Part shown: piece by piece, positions 50,303 to 59,951 of the stretch
How positions within the stretch are numbered: position 1 is the stretch's first letter
Layout of the letters: every line of letters starts with the position of its first letter
Source of the DNA: Alcanivorax quisquiliarum
Lineage (GTDB): Bacteria > Pseudomonadota > Gammaproteobacteria > Pseudomonadales > Alcanivoracaceae
Direction of reading: 5' to 3'
NCBI RefSeq assembly: GCF_023051175.1
Contig: NZ_JALKII010000002.1
Coordinates: 496,001 to 560,000 of the forward strand
Length of the DNA stretch: 64,000 nucleotides
The notes under the pieces: model-generated
What the model was told of the DNA's origin: nothing
The model's database searches: none
What the model saw: the letters and a program-made list of their open reading frames with translations, nothing else
Translations under genes and position numbers: made by a program

Positions 50303-51466
50303 TTATCGTTCCGCCAGGGGAGGCAGTGTAACACGCTGATTGCACCAGCGGGCCGGGTCTACCGGGCGCCCTTCGCGGCGGATTTCAAAGTACAGGCCCG
50401 GTATGCCGCTGCCGCCGGAATTGCCGGCCCGCGCCAGCACATCGCCGGCTGCCACCCAATCGCCCACGTCTCGCATCAGGCTTTGATTGTGGCCATACAG
50501 GGTGAGGTAGCCGTTACCGTGATCGACGATCAACATCATCCCGTAACCGCGCAGCCAGTCGGCGTAGACCACCCGGCCGGGGTGAATCGCTCGCACCGGG
50601 GTACTTTCGCGTGCTTCCAGCAACACGCCGTTCCAGCGCAGGCCGCCATCACGGCGCGCACCGAAGCTGACCCGCTGGCGGCCTTCCAGCGGCCACGGCA
50701 GCTTGCCGGCCATTTGCCCGAAGGGAGCGCCGCCAAGATCAGCGGGGATATCGGAAATAGCGCGGTTCATTTCTTGCAGCAGTTTGTCGAGCCGCTCGGC
50801 ATCGGCTTGCAGGCTGGTCAGCCGGCTGCCCTGATCGGTCACGCGCGCATTCAGTTTCGCCAGCGCCTGCTCGCGCTCGCGGCGGGCGTTTTCCAGCCGT
50901 TGTTGCTGAGCTGCCACAGCATTGCGCCGACTGTCGTGGCGGTCACGGGCGGCGGCGACTTCCAGGGATAGCGTCAGCAGCGCTGACAGCTCCTGTTCCA
51001 GCGTCGCCAGGCGCTCGGTGCGGGCTCGCTGCACGTACTCGTGATAGCGCATCAGGCGCGCCAGCTGGTCGGGCTGCTCCTGGCTCAGCAGCAGCTTCAA
51101 GGTGGGCTCACGGCCGCTGAAGTAGCTGGCGCGCACTGTGCGGGTGAGCCAGTTGATCTGGGTGGTCTGTTCAGCCGCCATCTGGCGCTGGCGCTCGCGC
51201 AATTGTTCAAGCTCCTGTGCCGCCTGCCGGGCGCTGGTGGCAAGCTGATCCTGCTCACGCTCCAGCGCCGAGATGGCCAGCTCGCGCTCGCGCAGCTCGG
51301 CGGCCAGTGCGTCACGTTCGCGCAGATCCTTGCGCTGGGTTTCCTGTAGCGCCTGGATACGCTCGCGCAGTGCCCGCAGTTGTGCCGGCGAAGCCTGCTC
51401 GGCGCGGGCAAGCTCGGGCGCAAGCAGTGCCAGCAGCAACAGGCAGGAGAGCAGGGAGCGAATCAT
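50303..51466 (-). CDS. envC: Murein hydrolase activator EnvC (LytM/M23 domain)
   Basis: The protein is 387 residues. The signal peptide ends at about 22 (ELARA). A long coiled coil covers about 25-245 (LRERIQALQETQRKDLRERD and onward). A degenerate LytM domain lies at about 270-385 with LIVDHGNGYLTLYGHNQSLMRDVG and GIPGLYFEIRREGRPVDPARW. EnvC recruits and activates amidases at the septum through FtsEX. In many gammaproteobacteria gpmI lies directly upstream; here the neighbour is the divergent rhodanese gene. It is the first gene of the envC-ctpA-deacetylase set, 117 bases before ctpA. Confidence 0.93.
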   Translation of the reverse strand: MIRSLLSCLLLLALLAPELARAEQASPAQLRALRERIQALQETQRKDLRERDALAAELRERELAISALEREQDQLATSARQAAQELEQLRERQRQMAAEQTTQINWLTRTVRASYFSGREPTLKLLLSQEQPDQLARLMRYHEYVQRARTERLATLEQELSALLTLSLEVAAARDRHDSRRNAVAAQQQRLENARREREQALAKLNARVTDQGSRLTSLQADAERLDKLLQEMNRAISDIPADLGGAPFGQMAGKLPWPLEGRQRVSFGARRDGGLRWNGVLLEARESTPVRAIHPGRVVYADWLRGYGMMLIVDHGNGYLTLYGHNQSLMRDVGDWVAAGDVLARAGNSGGSGIPGLYFEIRREGRPVDPARWCNQRVTLPPLAER

Positions 51467-51515
51467 GAACGGGTTTTACCTCTGCGTCGGGATCAAGGCA
51501 ACGATAGCGCAGTCA

Positions 51516-51544
51516 TGGATGATTGGCCGCGCCTTGCCTATACT
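51516..51544 (+). promoter_or_regulatory. Candidate promoter of rhodanese-grxC-secB
   Basis: -10 TATACT (51539-51544) with a weak -35 TGGATG (51516-51521) at 17 bases. It points at the rhodanese ATG at 51577. Confidence 0.45.
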
Positions 51545-51576
51545 TGGCGCCGTTTCCACCCTTATCGGACGCTGTT

Positions 51577-51993
51577 ATGGATCGTATTTTCGAGTTCGCT
51601 GCCAATCATTACATCCTGGTGTCGGCGTTTTTCCTGCTTTGGACCCTGTTCTTCTTCCTGGAGTCCCGCCGCGGCAGCCTGGCTATCAGCTCGCAGCGAG
51701 CAACCAGTCTGATCAATCGGGAAGAGGGTGTGGTCATCGATCTGCGTGATGACGATGAGTTCCGCAAGGGCCATATTGCCGGCAGTATCAATGTTCCGTT
51801 CGCCAAGCTCAATGAGCGGGTCGGCGAGTTGGAGAAATTTCGAGAAAAGCCTGTGGTGCTGGTGTGCGGCATGGGCAACCAGGCCAGCAATGCCGGGCGC
51901 GTGCTGCAGGGTCGGGGTTTCGCCACGTTGTACCGGTTGCGGGGCGGCATCCAGGGCTGGCGTGCCGACAGCCTGCCGGTGGTGCGCAGCTGA
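51577..51993 (+). CDS. Membrane-anchored rhodanese-like protein (YibN-type)
   Basis: The protein is 138 residues from the ATG at 51577. An N-terminal membrane helix (YILVSAFFLLWTLFFFLE, about 12-29) anchors a rhodanese domain at about 40-135. This has VVIDLRDDDEFRKGHIAGSINVPF and the active-site cysteine C97 in VCGMGNQA. The loop and context match YibN, encoded with grxC and secB in many gammaproteobacteria. It may transfer sulfur or act in membrane redox chemistry. Its stop shares a base with the grxC start (TGATG). Confidence 0.88.
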   Translation: MDRIFEFAANHYILVSAFFLLWTLFFFLESRRGSLAISSQRATSLINREEGVVIDLRDDDEFRKGHIAGSINVPFAKLNERVGELEKFREKPVVLVCGMGNQASNAGRVLQGRGFATLYRLRGGIQGWRADSLPVVRS

Positions 51994-52262
51994 TGGCGGC
52001 CGAGGTAGTGCTTTACACCACGGCATGGTGCCCGTTTTGTGTGCGCGCCTTGCGGCTGCTGGACAGCAAGGGCGTGGAGTACACCAATATCGACGTGGAG
52101 GAGAACCCTGCGCTGCGCAAGGAGATGGCGGCGCGTGCGGGGCGTAACACGGTGCCGCAGATATGGATTGGCGGCACCCATGTGGGAGGCTGCGACGAGC
52201 TCTACGCGCTGGAGCGTGCCGGCCGCCTTGATGCAATGCTGGATTCGGGACAACAACAATGA
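51993..52262 (+). CDS. grxC: Glutaredoxin 3
   Basis: The protein is 89 residues. The dithiol active site is C13-PF-C16 in [12 protein letters not shown]. The glutathione-binding elements [19 protein letters not shown] are intact. It reduces protein disulfides and glutathionylated proteins in the cytoplasm. It is coupled to both neighbours: TGATG with the rhodanese gene and ATGA with secB. Confidence 0.96.
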   Translation: MAAEVVLYTTAWCPFCVRALRLLDSKGVEYTNIDVEENPALRKEMAARAGRNTVPQIWIGGTHVGGCDELYALERAGRLDAMLDSGQQQ

Positions 52263-52732
52263 GTGATGCACCAGAAAGAGCTTTTCAGTTACAGCGTATC
52301 TACACCAAGGATATTTCCTTTGAAGTGCCGGGCGCGCCGGACGTCTTTCTCAAGCAGTGGCAGCCGCAAGTGAACGTGCAGCTGAATACCGAAACACGTC
52401 GAGTGGGCGAGAGCGAGACGGATTATGAAGTGGTGCTCAGCCTGACTGTTACCGCAAACAACGAAGACAAGACGGTGTATCTGGTCGAGGTCAAACAGGC
52501 TGGCATTTTCACGATTATCGGTATCGAGGGCGAGGAGCGTGACCAGCTGCTGGGTGCTTATTGCCCGAACCTGCTGTTCCCCTATGCCCGTGAGCTGATC
52601 ACCGATCTGGTGAGCCGTGGCACCTTCCCGCAGTTGCTGTTGCAACCGATCAACTTCGATGCGCTTTACCAGGATGCCAAGGCTCGCGCTGCGGCGGGTG
52701 AAGGTGCGCCGGCGGAAGGCAGCACGCACTGA
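52259..52732 (+). CDS. secB: Protein-export chaperone SecB
   Basis: The 157-residue tetrameric chaperone delivers unfolded preproteins to Sec[20 protein letters not shown] at the start, [14 protein letters not shown], and [41 protein letters not shown] are all diagnostic. The C-terminal tail is slightly longer than usual ([14 protein letters not shown]). It overlaps grxC by four bases. Downstream, a hairpin around 52808-52837 (cgaaggt / accttcg) may close the transcript. Confidence 0.97.
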   Translation: MSDAPERAFQLQRIYTKDISFEVPGAPDVFLKQWQPQVNVQLNTETRRVGESETDYEVVLSLTVTANNEDKTVYLVEVKQAGIFTIIGIEGEERDQLLGAYCPNLLFPYARELITDLVSRGTFPQLLLQPINFDALYQDAKARAAAGEGAPAEGSTH

Positions 52733-52992
52733 CGCAGGCTGCGGCGTAACCTTTGCGCTGCAAGGCCCGGTGCGCATCTCGGGCCTCGGGCTTGTGAGCG
52801 GCGCCTCGAAGGTTGGACAGAGCCGACCTTCGGGGCGGTTTGCATGGCGGGCATGCCGCTATAGAGGAGGGGGCAGCCTTCGCGCGATGGTGCGGGCTTG
52901 CTCTCCCGGCCTCTCCAGTTTCCCCAGTTTCTTCAGTCCGCTTAGCCTCGCTCAGTCATCGCGCCTGTGATGGCGCGCGACGTGATGCCAGA

Positions 52993-53457
52993 TCAGACTG
53001 CGCCGGTGAATCCCATTTGCCGCCAGGCTTCGTACACCACCACTGCCACACTGTTGGAAAGGTTCAGGCTGCGGCTATCCGGCACCATGGGCAGGCGGAG
53101 TTTTTGCTCGTCACTCAGGCTGTCGAGCAGCGCTGCCGGCAGGCCACGGCTTTCCGGGCCGAATAGCAGAACATCTTCCGCTGCAAACTGCGCGGCGCTG
53201 TAACAACGACGGGCCCTGGTGGTCAGCGCCCACAGGCGGCGCTCGCCCAGCCACGCCGAAAACGCAGGCCAGCCGTCGTGTACGTGAACGGTGGCCTGGT
53301 CACGATAATCCAGGCCGGCGCGGCGCAACAGTTTATCTTCCAGCACAAAACCCAGCGGCGCTATCAAATGCAGCTGGGCACCCGTGTTGGCGGCCAGCCG
53401 CATGGCGTTGCCGGTATTGGGCGGGATTTCAGGCTCATACAGGGCGATATGCAGCAT
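52993..53457 (-). CDS. trmL: tRNA (cytidine(34)-2'-O)-methyltransferase TrmL
   Basis: The 154-residue protein is a SPOUT-family methyltransferase with the trefoil-knot signatures [17 protein letters not shown] at the N-terminus, [11 protein letters not shown] in the middle and [24 protein letters not shown] at the C-terminus. It methylates the wobble base of tRNA-Leu species. The minimal length without an extra RNA-binding domain is typical of TrmL. It lies 51 bases downstream of bipA on the same strand, so the two may be co-transcribed, and is convergent with secB. Confidence 0.95.
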   Translation of the reverse strand: MLHIALYEPEIPPNTGNAMRLAANTGAQLHLIAPLGFVLEDKLLRRAGLDYRDQATVHVHDGWPAFSAWLGERRLWALTTRARRCYSAAQFAAEDVLLFGPESRGLPAALLDSLSDEQKLRLPMVPDSRSLNLSNSVAVVVYEAWRQMGFTGAV

Positions 53458-53508
53458 GGCGGGGGTCGCAGTAAAGAAGCAGGCCCGCCGGGTGGCGGGC
53501 CTGAGCGG

Positions 53509-55320
53509 TCAGCGTGAGGCGCGCTTGCGCTCCGATTCCGTCAGCAGTTTCTTGCGCAGGCGGATCGAGTTAGGCGTCACCTCTACCAGTTCGTCGTCTT
53601 CGATGAAATCGATGGCCTGCTCAAGGGAGAGCCGGATCGGCGGCGTCAGGATGATGTTCTCGTCAGTGCCGGAAGCGCGCATATTCGTGAGCTGCTTGCC
53701 CTTGGTCGGGTTCACCACCAGATCATTGTCGCGGGAGTGAATGCCGATGATCTGGCCTTCGTAGACTTCCACGTTCGGCTCGATGAACATGCGGCCGCGC
53801 TCCTGGAGATTGAACAGCGAGAAGCCCAGCACCTTGCCGCTGACGTTGGAGATCAGCACGCCGTTGTTGCGCTCCGCCAGCTGGCCCGGCTTGAAGTCGC
53901 CGTAGTGGGAGAACACCGAGTTGATGACGCCCGTGCCGGAGGTGAGCGTCATGAACAGCGAGCGGAAACCGATCAGGCCACGGGAAGGCGCCAGATATTC
54001 CAGCCGCACGCGGCCTTTGCCATCCGGGCTCATATTGGTCATGTCGCCCCGGCGCAGGCCCATCTGCTCCATGAGCGGCCCCTGGTGCTGCTCTTCCACA
54101 TCCAGGATCAGTTGTTCGTAAGGCTCCTGTTTGATGCCGTTTTCTTCTCGCACGATCACCTCGGGCCGGCCAACGGCCAGCTCGAAGCCTTCGCGGCGCA
54201 TGCTCTCGATCAATACGGAAAGATGCAGCTCGCCACGGCCGGAGACGCGGAAACGATCCGGGCTGTCGGTATCTTCCACGCGCAGCGCCACGTTATGACG
54301 CAGCTCTTCCTGCAGGCGTTCGCGGATATTGCGCGAGGTGACGTATTTGCCGTCCTGGCCAGCGAAGGGGGAGGTGTTCACGTGGAAGAACATGCTCACC
54401 GTCGGCTCATCCACCGATAGCGGCGGCAGTGCTTCGACGTGGTTCGGATCGCACAGGGTGTCGGAGATATCCAGCGGGTCCAGCCCGGTGATGCAGATAA
54501 TGTCGCCCGCTTCGGCCGACGGCACTTCCACGCGCTCCAGCCCATGGTGGCCCATGATCGAGAGCACACGGCCGTTGCGCGCCTTGCCGGCGGTATCGAC
54601 GACCTTCACTGGCGTGTTGGTCTTCACGCGGCCGCGCTTGATACGACCGATGCCGATAACACCGACGTAACTGTTGTAATCCAGCGAGGAAATCTGCATC
54701 TGGAACGGGCCGTCCAGATCCACGTCTGGCGGTGGCACCTTGTCGACGATGGTCTCGAACAGCGGCTCCATGTTGTCGGCCATATCGTTTACATCAAGGC
54801 CGGCAATGCCGTTCAGGGCCGAGGCGTAGACCACCGGGAAATCGAGCTGCTCATCGGTGGCGCCCAGGCGGTCGAACAGATCGAACACCTGATCCATGAC
54901 CCAGTCCGGCCGCGCCCCGGGGCGGTCGATCTTGTTGATGACGACGATCGGCTTGAGGCCGGCCTGGAATGCTTTCTGCGTGACAAAACGTGTTTGCGGC
55001 ATGGGGCCGTCTACGGCGTCGACCAGCAGCAACACCGAGTCCACCATCGACATGACTCGCTCCACCTCACCACCGAAATCGGCGTGGCCGGGGGTGTCGA
55101 CGATATTGATGCGGTAGCCGTTCCACTTCAGCGCAGTGTTCTTGGCGAGAATGGTAATGCCGCGCTCTTTTTCGATATCGCCGGAGTCCATGACACGTTC
55201 GATGGGGCCGGAGCGTTCTCCGAAGGTGCCGGAATGCTGTAGCAGCTTGTCGACAATAGTGGTCTTGCCGTGGTCTACGTGGGCGATGATGGCGATGTTG
55301 CGCAGGCGTTCGATACTCAC
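53509..55320 (-). CDS. typA: Ribosome-associated GTPase BipA/TypA
   Basis: The protein is 603 residues from a GTG at 55320 ([20 protein letters not shown]), the family length; an ATG 21 residues further upstream is rejected. G1 is AHVDHGKTT at 13-21, with [20 protein letters not shown] and [10 protein letters not shown] as further G motifs. Domain III and V EF-G-like folds follow, then the unique C-terminal domain ([18 protein letters not shown]). It helps 50S assembly and stress translation. In Pseudomonas thiI and then glnA come next; here a three-gene protease operon intervenes. Confidence 0.97.
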   Translation of the reverse strand: MSIERLRNIAIIAHVDHGKTTIVDKLLQHSGTFGERSGPIERVMDSGDIEKERGITILAKNTALKWNGYRINIVDTPGHADFGGEVERVMSMVDSVLLLVDAVDGPMPQTRFVTQKAFQAGLKPIVVINKIDRPGARPDWVMDQVFDLFDRLGATDEQLDFPVVYASALNGIAGLDVNDMADNMEPLFETIVDKVPPPDVDLDGPFQMQISSLDYNSYVGVIGIGRIKRGRVKTNTPVKVVDTAGKARNGRVLSIMGHHGLERVEVPSAEAGDIICITGLDPLDISDTLCDPNHVEALPPLSVDEPTVSMFFHVNTSPFAGQDGKYVTSRNIRERLQEELRHNVALRVEDTDSPDRFRVSGRGELHLSVLIESMRREGFELAVGRPEVIVREENGIKQEPYEQLILDVEEQHQGPLMEQMGLRRGDMTNMSPDGKGRVRLEYLAPSRGLIGFRSLFMTLTSGTGVINSVFSHYGDFKPGQLAERNNGVLISNVSGKVLGFSLFNLQERGRMFIEPNVEVYEGQIIGIHSRDNDLVVNPTKGKQLTNMRASGTDENIILTPPIRLSLEQAIDFIEDDELVEVTPNSIRLRKKLLTESERKRASR

Positions 55321-55547
55321 AAAATGATCCGATCCGGGCAAAAAGAGGGGGCCGGAGTATAGCAGGCGCCGGGGTTCAGGCACATGCTTATATATTAGAC
55401 AGTTTTACCGACGCCCCGATATTTCCGCTGCGGCTTGCTCTAGAATGGGCGCCCTTGCTGCAACCCTGAGCCGATTCGACGGTCGAAGGCGGCAGAGCCG
55501 GAGGGGCTTGCTCCGGTGTTGATACACGCAAGTAACTGGAAAGGCTG

Positions 55548-56123
55548 ATGAAATTATCGCAGAAGCTGTTGCTGGCGTTGCTGGCAACACCGCTGGGCGC
55601 CATGGCCCAGGACGCGGTCGAGATCAACCACAAGGTGATCCTGGGCCTGCATGAAGAGGCGAGAATCAAGGAGCTTGGGCTGGATATCAAGGCCAAGCTG
55701 GATACCGGCGCTGTCAGTGCTTCGCTCAGCGCTTATGACATTCAGCCGGTAATGCGTGACGGCGAAGAATGGGTGCGATTTCGGCTGGGCATTGCAGACG
55801 ATGCCGGCTGGCGAGAGCTGCCGCTGGACGATACCGTACGCATTCGCCGGCGCATCGCGGATATGGATGGCGACCTCACGCAGACGGCCACCAGCCGGCC
55901 GGTAGTACGCTTGACGGTATGCGTCGGCGAGCGCGAGGTGCCGATGCGCGTCAACCTTACAGACCGGCGAAACTTTTCCTATGCGCTGCTGTTAGGTGCC
56001 GAGGGTTTGCGTGACCTGCGTTCTCTGGTTGATCCGGCGCAGGCATTTTCCAGCGGCAGCCCAAGGTGTACCGTAACGCTGGCGAACCTCGACGACGAAC
56101 ACGGCGAAGAAGAGGATAGATAA
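55548..56123 (+). CDS. Retropepsin-like aspartic protease (putative zinc protease family PF05618)
   Basis: The protein is 191 residues. A signal peptide (KLLLALLATPLGAMA, cleaved about 20) is followed by a pepsin-like fold with the single catalytic DTG in AKLDTGAVSASLSA (D at about 52). The family is annotated as an ATP-dependent zinc protease, but the DTGA motif indicates a retropepsin-like aspartic protease that would work as a dimer. It is periplasmic. It is the first gene of an operon with a 7TM inactive transglutaminase and an ATP-grasp ligase. To my recollection, related Pseudomonas proteins have been linked to osmotolerance. Confidence 0.85.
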   Translation: MKLSQKLLLALLATPLGAMAQDAVEINHKVILGLHEEARIKELGLDIKAKLDTGAVSASLSAYDIQPVMRDGEEWVRFRLGIADDAGWRELPLDDTVRIRRRIADMDGDLTQTATSRPVVRLTVCVGEREVPMRVNLTDRRNFSYALLLGAEGLRDLRSLVDPAQAFSSGSPRCTVTLANLDDEHGEEEDR

Positions 56124-56157
56124 CAATGAAGCGTCCGGGGCAACTGACGGGGGGAGT

Positions 56158-57690
56158 ATGCGCGGAGTAAAACTGCACGCGCTGCTACTTGCGCTAACGT
56201 TGATCGCCGTGGGAGCCGGCAGTGCAATTTATCAGGTCACGGTGCTGAATATTCCGGTCAGCCCCAGCGTTACCGACCCGGTGTGGGTGATCGATGCGCG
56301 AGTACAATTTCGCGCTACCGCTAACAATCCGGTCAAGGTACAAATGTTCGTGCCGCCGGGCAGTGAGCGCTATCTGGTGCTCAACGAAAGCTTCATCTCG
56401 CAGAATTACGGCGTTAACGTGGCACGGGTCGGCTCCAATCGTCAGGTGACCTGGTCGGTGCGCCGGGCCACTGGCGAGCAGACACTTTACTATCGCAAGA
56501 TGCTGTCACGGCGTTTCGGTGGCGAGCAGGTAGCGGTGGAAATGGGGCCGCAGTTCCGGGCGCGCCCGGCGCTGGAAGGCCCGGAGAGGATTGCCGCCGA
56601 GGCGCTGCTGGCGCCGATCCGGCAACATTCGGCCGATGTGGATACTTTCATCAGTGAAACCATCCAGCGCGTCAGCAATCTTCAGGATGAAAATGTGGGC
56701 CTGTTGCTGGCCAACGACACCGGCATCGCACGGCGTGCCCAGGTGATCGAAACCTTGCTCGCCGTGGCGCATATTCCGGTCGAGCAGGTGCACACCCTGC
56801 GGCTGGTGGCGAGCCAGAGCCAGACGCCGGAATTATGGCTGCGCAGTTTCAACGGCACGCAGTGGACCTACTTCAACCCCGCCACCGGCGATCAGGGCCT
56901 GCCTGACGACCGTATCGTGTGGTGGATCGGCGCCACACCGGTGGCGCAGGCCGAGGGCGCCTCGCGGCCCACTGTCACCTTCAGCATCACCAGCTCGGAA
57001 GTCAGCGCTATTCAGCTGGCGCAGGAATCGCAGATTGTGCGTGACAGCGCCAAGCTGAGTTTTTCGCTGTACGACATGCCCGTCGCCACGCAGGAAGTGT
57101 TCAGCGTGATGATCATGATCCCGGTGGGGGTGTTGCTGATCCTGCTGCTGCGCAATCTGATCGGGCTGCAAACCCTGGGCACCTTCACGCCCGTGCTGGT
57201 GGCGCTGGCGTTCCGCGAGACGGAGGTGATCTGGGGGATTGTGCTGTTTACCGTGATCACCACCGCCGGTTTGTCGCTGCGCTCCTACCTTGAGCATCTG
57301 CGATTGCAGTTGTTGTCACGGCTCTCGGTGGTGCTCACCTTCGTGGTGATCCTGATGGCGCTGATCAGCCTGTTCGGGCACAAGCTCGGCTGGGAGCGTG
57401 GGCTATCCGTGGCATTGTTCCCGATGGTGATCCTGACCATGGTGATCGAACGGTTGTCGATCATGTGGGAGGAGCGCGGCGGCCTCAATGCCTTCAAGGC
57501 CGGCATCGGCACACTGGTGGCCGCGACCGTCGGCCATCTGCTGATGACCTGGCCGCCGTTGATGTATTTCTGCTTCACATTCCCCGGCGTGTTGCTGGTA
57601 ATGGCCGGCATCATGTTGCTGATGGGCCATTATCGGGGTTATCGCCTGACCGAGCTGCTGCGCTTCCGGGCGCTGGCGGGCAAGTCCTGA
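56158..57690 (+). CDS. Inactive transglutaminase fused to seven membrane helices
   Basis: The protein is 510 residues. An N-terminal membrane anchor (about 5-25) leads to a periplasmic region with a transglutaminase-like fold (about 30-270) that lacks the usual catalytic Cys-His-Asp pattern, as far as I can read it. After SFSLYDMPVATQEVFSVMI follow seven hydrophobic segments (about 310-500). This layout matches the inactive-transglutaminase/7TM family that always accompanies retropepsin and ATP-grasp genes. It probably scaffolds or senses for its partners in the inner membrane. Its TGA shares one base with the next ATG (TGATG). Confidence 0.87.
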   Translation: MRGVKLHALLLALTLIAVGAGSAIYQVTVLNIPVSPSVTDPVWVIDARVQFRATANNPVKVQMFVPPGSERYLVLNESFISQNYGVNVARVGSNRQVTWSVRRATGEQTLYYRKMLSRRFGGEQVAVEMGPQFRARPALEGPERIAAEALLAPIRQHSADVDTFISETIQRVSNLQDENVGLLLANDTGIARRAQVIETLLAVAHIPVEQVHTLRLVASQSQTPELWLRSFNGTQWTYFNPATGDQGLPDDRIVWWIGATPVAQAEGASRPTVTFSITSSEVSAIQLAQESQIVRDSAKLSFSLYDMPVATQEVFSVMIMIPVGVLLILLLRNLIGLQTLGTFTPVLVALAFRETEVIWGIVLFTVITTAGLSLRSYLEHLRLQLLSRLSVVLTFVVILMALISLFGHKLGWERGLSVALFPMVILTMVIERLSIMWEERGGLNAFKAGIGTLVAATVGHLLMTWPPLMYFCFTFPGVLLVMAGIMLLMGHYRGYRLTELLRFRALAGKS

Positions 57691-58685
57691 TGATCGGCAT
57701 CTGGCGGGCGCTGCGCAAGCGCGGGGTGATGGGGATCAACCAGCGTAACGGCGATTATGTGCTGCGTTACAACCGGCGCCGCCTGTATCCGCTGGTGGAC
57801 GACAAGGTGCTCACCAAGGAGCGTGCCCTGACAGCGGGTATTCGCGTGCCCGAAATGTATGCCGTGGTGGATAGCGAGCATGGTATCGGGCGGCTGGCGA
57901 AGACCCTGGCCGAGCGCAAGGATTTTGTCATCAAGCCGGCTCAGGGCGCCGGCGGCGACGGCATTCTGGTGATTACTGATCGTTTCGAGGGGCTGTACCG
58001 CACGGCGTCCGGGCGGCTGTTGTCCGAAGACGATATCGGCCACCATCTCTCGGGCATTCTCTCCGGCATCTACTCGCTGGGCGGCCACCGCGACCGGGCG
58101 CTGGTGGAATATCGCGTGACTCCCGACAAGGTATTTGGCGCTATCAGCTTTGAAGGCGTGCCGGATATTCGCATCATCGTGCTGTGTGGTTACCCGGTGA
58201 TGGCCATGCTGCGGTTGCCGACACGGCAATCGCAGGGCAAGGCCAACCTGCATCAGGGCGCCATCGGTGTCGGCGTGGATCTGGCTACCGGCATCACCCT
58301 CAACGGCACCTGGCATGATCGCGTGATCCAGCGCCACCCGGATACAGCCAACCCGGTGGCTGGCGTGCAGCTGCCACAGTGGCAGGAATTCATGACCATC
58401 GCCGCCAGCTGCTACGAGCTGACGGGGCTGGGTTATCTGGGCGTGGACCTGGTGCTGGATCGTGATCGTGGACCGATGATGCTGGAGCTCAATGCCCGCC
58501 CTGGCCTGAGCATTCAGGTAGCAAATGATTCCGGCCTGGCCCGGCGCTGTGCCGTGATCGAGCGGCATATGGAGCAACTTGAGGCCACCGGGCGAACAGA
58601 AACCGTGGCAGAGCGGCTGCAATACTGCCAGCAGAAGTTCGCCACCGGTGAGCTTTCCCTGGCCAGCGTGCCAGTTTCCTCCTGA
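57690..58685 (+). CDS. Alpha-L-glutamate ligase-like ATP-grasp protein
   Basis: The protein is 331 residues from the ATG at 57690. The ATP-grasp core shows VIKPAQGAGGDGILVI, ALVEYRVTPDKVFGAISFEGVPDIRIIVL (metal/ATP-binding region) and MMLELNARPGLSIQVAN (the ExN metal ligands). It is cytoplasmic and related to RimK amino-acid ligases. In this gene triad it is predicted to attach amino acids to a peptide or protein that the retropepsin may then process. The start codon overlaps the stop of the 7TM gene by one base. The substrate is unknown. Confidence 0.87.
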   Translation: MIGIWRALRKRGVMGINQRNGDYVLRYNRRRLYPLVDDKVLTKERALTAGIRVPEMYAVVDSEHGIGRLAKTLAERKDFVIKPAQGAGGDGILVITDRFEGLYRTASGRLLSEDDIGHHLSGILSGIYSLGGHRDRALVEYRVTPDKVFGAISFEGVPDIRIIVLCGYPVMAMLRLPTRQSQGKANLHQGAIGVGVDLATGITLNGTWHDRVIQRHPDTANPVAGVQLPQWQEFMTIAASCYELTGLGYLGVDLVLDRDRGPMMLELNARPGLSIQVANDSGLARRCAVIERHMEQLEATGRTETVAERLQYCQQKFATGELSLASVPVSS

Positions 58686-58737
58686 GGCACAAGGAACAGC
58701 GCCAGCCGCAACGGACGGCGATTCTGTGACCAACGTT

Positions 58738-58799
58738 TGTTATACTGCGGGCAGCACTTTTGCCAACCCGACGCCTTGCGGTTTTGCCGTCAAGGCGTC
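58738..58799 (+). promoter_or_regulatory. Extended -10 promoter and leader hairpin before the PP-loop gene
   Basis: TGTTATACT (58738-58746) is an extended -10 element without a good -35. Downstream, gacgccttg (58770-58778) and caaggcgtc (58791-58799) form a perfect 9-bp stem with an inner cgg/ccg. It is followed by TTGCTTTG, so this may be a leader attenuator. The ATG is at 58821. Confidence 0.5.
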
Positions 58800-58820
58800 T
58801 TGCTTTGCCCCGGATAACTC

Positions 58821-59951
58821 ATGAATTCATCACCCGCAACACCACCGAGCACGCCCCGCCGCCGCGCCCTGGCGCTGGTTTCCGGCGGCCTGGATTCGAT
58901 GCTGGCCGTGAAGGTCATCCAGGCCCAGGGGGTCGAGGTGGAAGGCGTCAACTTTTTCACTGGCTTCTGCGTCGAGGGCCATACCCATGCGATCCGTGAG
59001 CGTGATCGCAAAAAGCCGAAGCGCAACAATGCCCTGTGGGTGGCAGAGCAGCTGGGGATCAAGCTGCACATTGTGGATATCTCGGAAGAATACAAGGACG
59101 TGGTGCTGAATCCCAAGCACGGTTATGGCGCCAACATGAACCCCTGCCTGGACTGCAAGATATTCATGGTCAACCAGGCCACGCTGATGCTGGACAAGGC
59201 ACGTGAGCTGGCCGATACCCAGGTGCAGCAAGGTGAGCAAGGTTTTGATTTCATCATCACCGGCGAAGTGGTCGGGCAACGACCGAAATCCCAGCTGAAG
59301 TGGACCATGCCGGTGATCGCCCGGCAGTCCGGTGCCGATGATCGCCTGCTGCGGCCACTGTCGGCGAAAATCCTGGAGCCGACGCTACCCGAGCGTGAAG
59401 GCTGGGTGGATCGCTCGCAGCTGCACGGCTTCAGTGGCCGCAATCGCAAGCCGCAGATGGAGCTGGCGCGGCAATTCGGGCTGGAAGATTTTGCCCAGCC
59501 GGCGGGCGGCTGCTGCTTCCTCACCGATGAAGCCTACTCCAACAAGCTGGTTGATCTGTGGCAGGCGCGGAACAAGCGAGACTACGAGCTGGACGACATC
59601 ATGTTGCTGAAAGTGGGCCGGCACCTGCGCCCGCGCCCGCATTTCAAGCTGATCATCAGCCGCGAGGAAGGCGAGGGCAATTTCCTGGAAGGCTACCGTT
59701 ACCAGTTTCCAAGCCTGGAGCTGGTCAGCCACGGCGGGCCACTGACGCTGGTGGATGGTGAGTTTGCCAGCACCGAAGAAGCCGAGCTGGCGGCGGCGAT
59801 TGTGGCGCGCTTCTCGCAAGGGCGTAGCGCCGAGCGCGTGGAAGTGCAGTACAACCGGCCCGGCGGCGTATCGCAACTCTTGAGCGTGCGGCCACTGAGC
59901 CCGGAAGAAGTGCCGCAGGACTGGTATCTGGGTGAAAAGCGCCGTGGCTGA
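58821..59951 (+). CDS. PP-loop tRNA thiolase-like protein (MnmA/ThiI-like, no THUMP)
   Basis: The protein is 376 residues. The PP-loop ATPase motif SGGLDSMLAVK is near residue 20. NPCLDCKIFM supplies a CxxC around 111-114, and GGCCFLTDEAYSNKL at about 230 carries further cysteines. TGEVVGQRPKSQ and LRPLSAKILEPTLPEREGWVDR are hallmarks of a COG0482-like family often labelled tRNA 2-thiouridylase-like and common in deltaproteobacteria. It probably activates a base with ATP for sulfur insertion. It lacks the THUMP domain of ThiI and the standard MnmA motifs. It overlaps the TusA-like gene by 20 bases, which suggests that gene supplies the sulfur. Confidence 0.78.
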   Translation: MNSSPATPPSTPRRRALALVSGGLDSMLAVKVIQAQGVEVEGVNFFTGFCVEGHTHAIRERDRKKPKRNNALWVAEQLGIKLHIVDISEEYKDVVLNPKHGYGANMNPCLDCKIFMVNQATLMLDKARELADTQVQQGEQGFDFIITGEVVGQRPKSQLKWTMPVIARQSGADDRLLRPLSAKILEPTLPEREGWVDRSQLHGFSGRNRKPQMELARQFGLEDFAQPAGGCCFLTDEAYSNKLVDLWQARNKRDYELDDIMLLKVGRHLRPRPHFKLIISREEGEGNFLEGYRYQFPSLELVSHGGPLTLVDGEFASTEEAELAAAIVARFSQGRSAERVEVQYNRPGGVSQLLSVRPLSPEEVPQDWYLGEKRRG

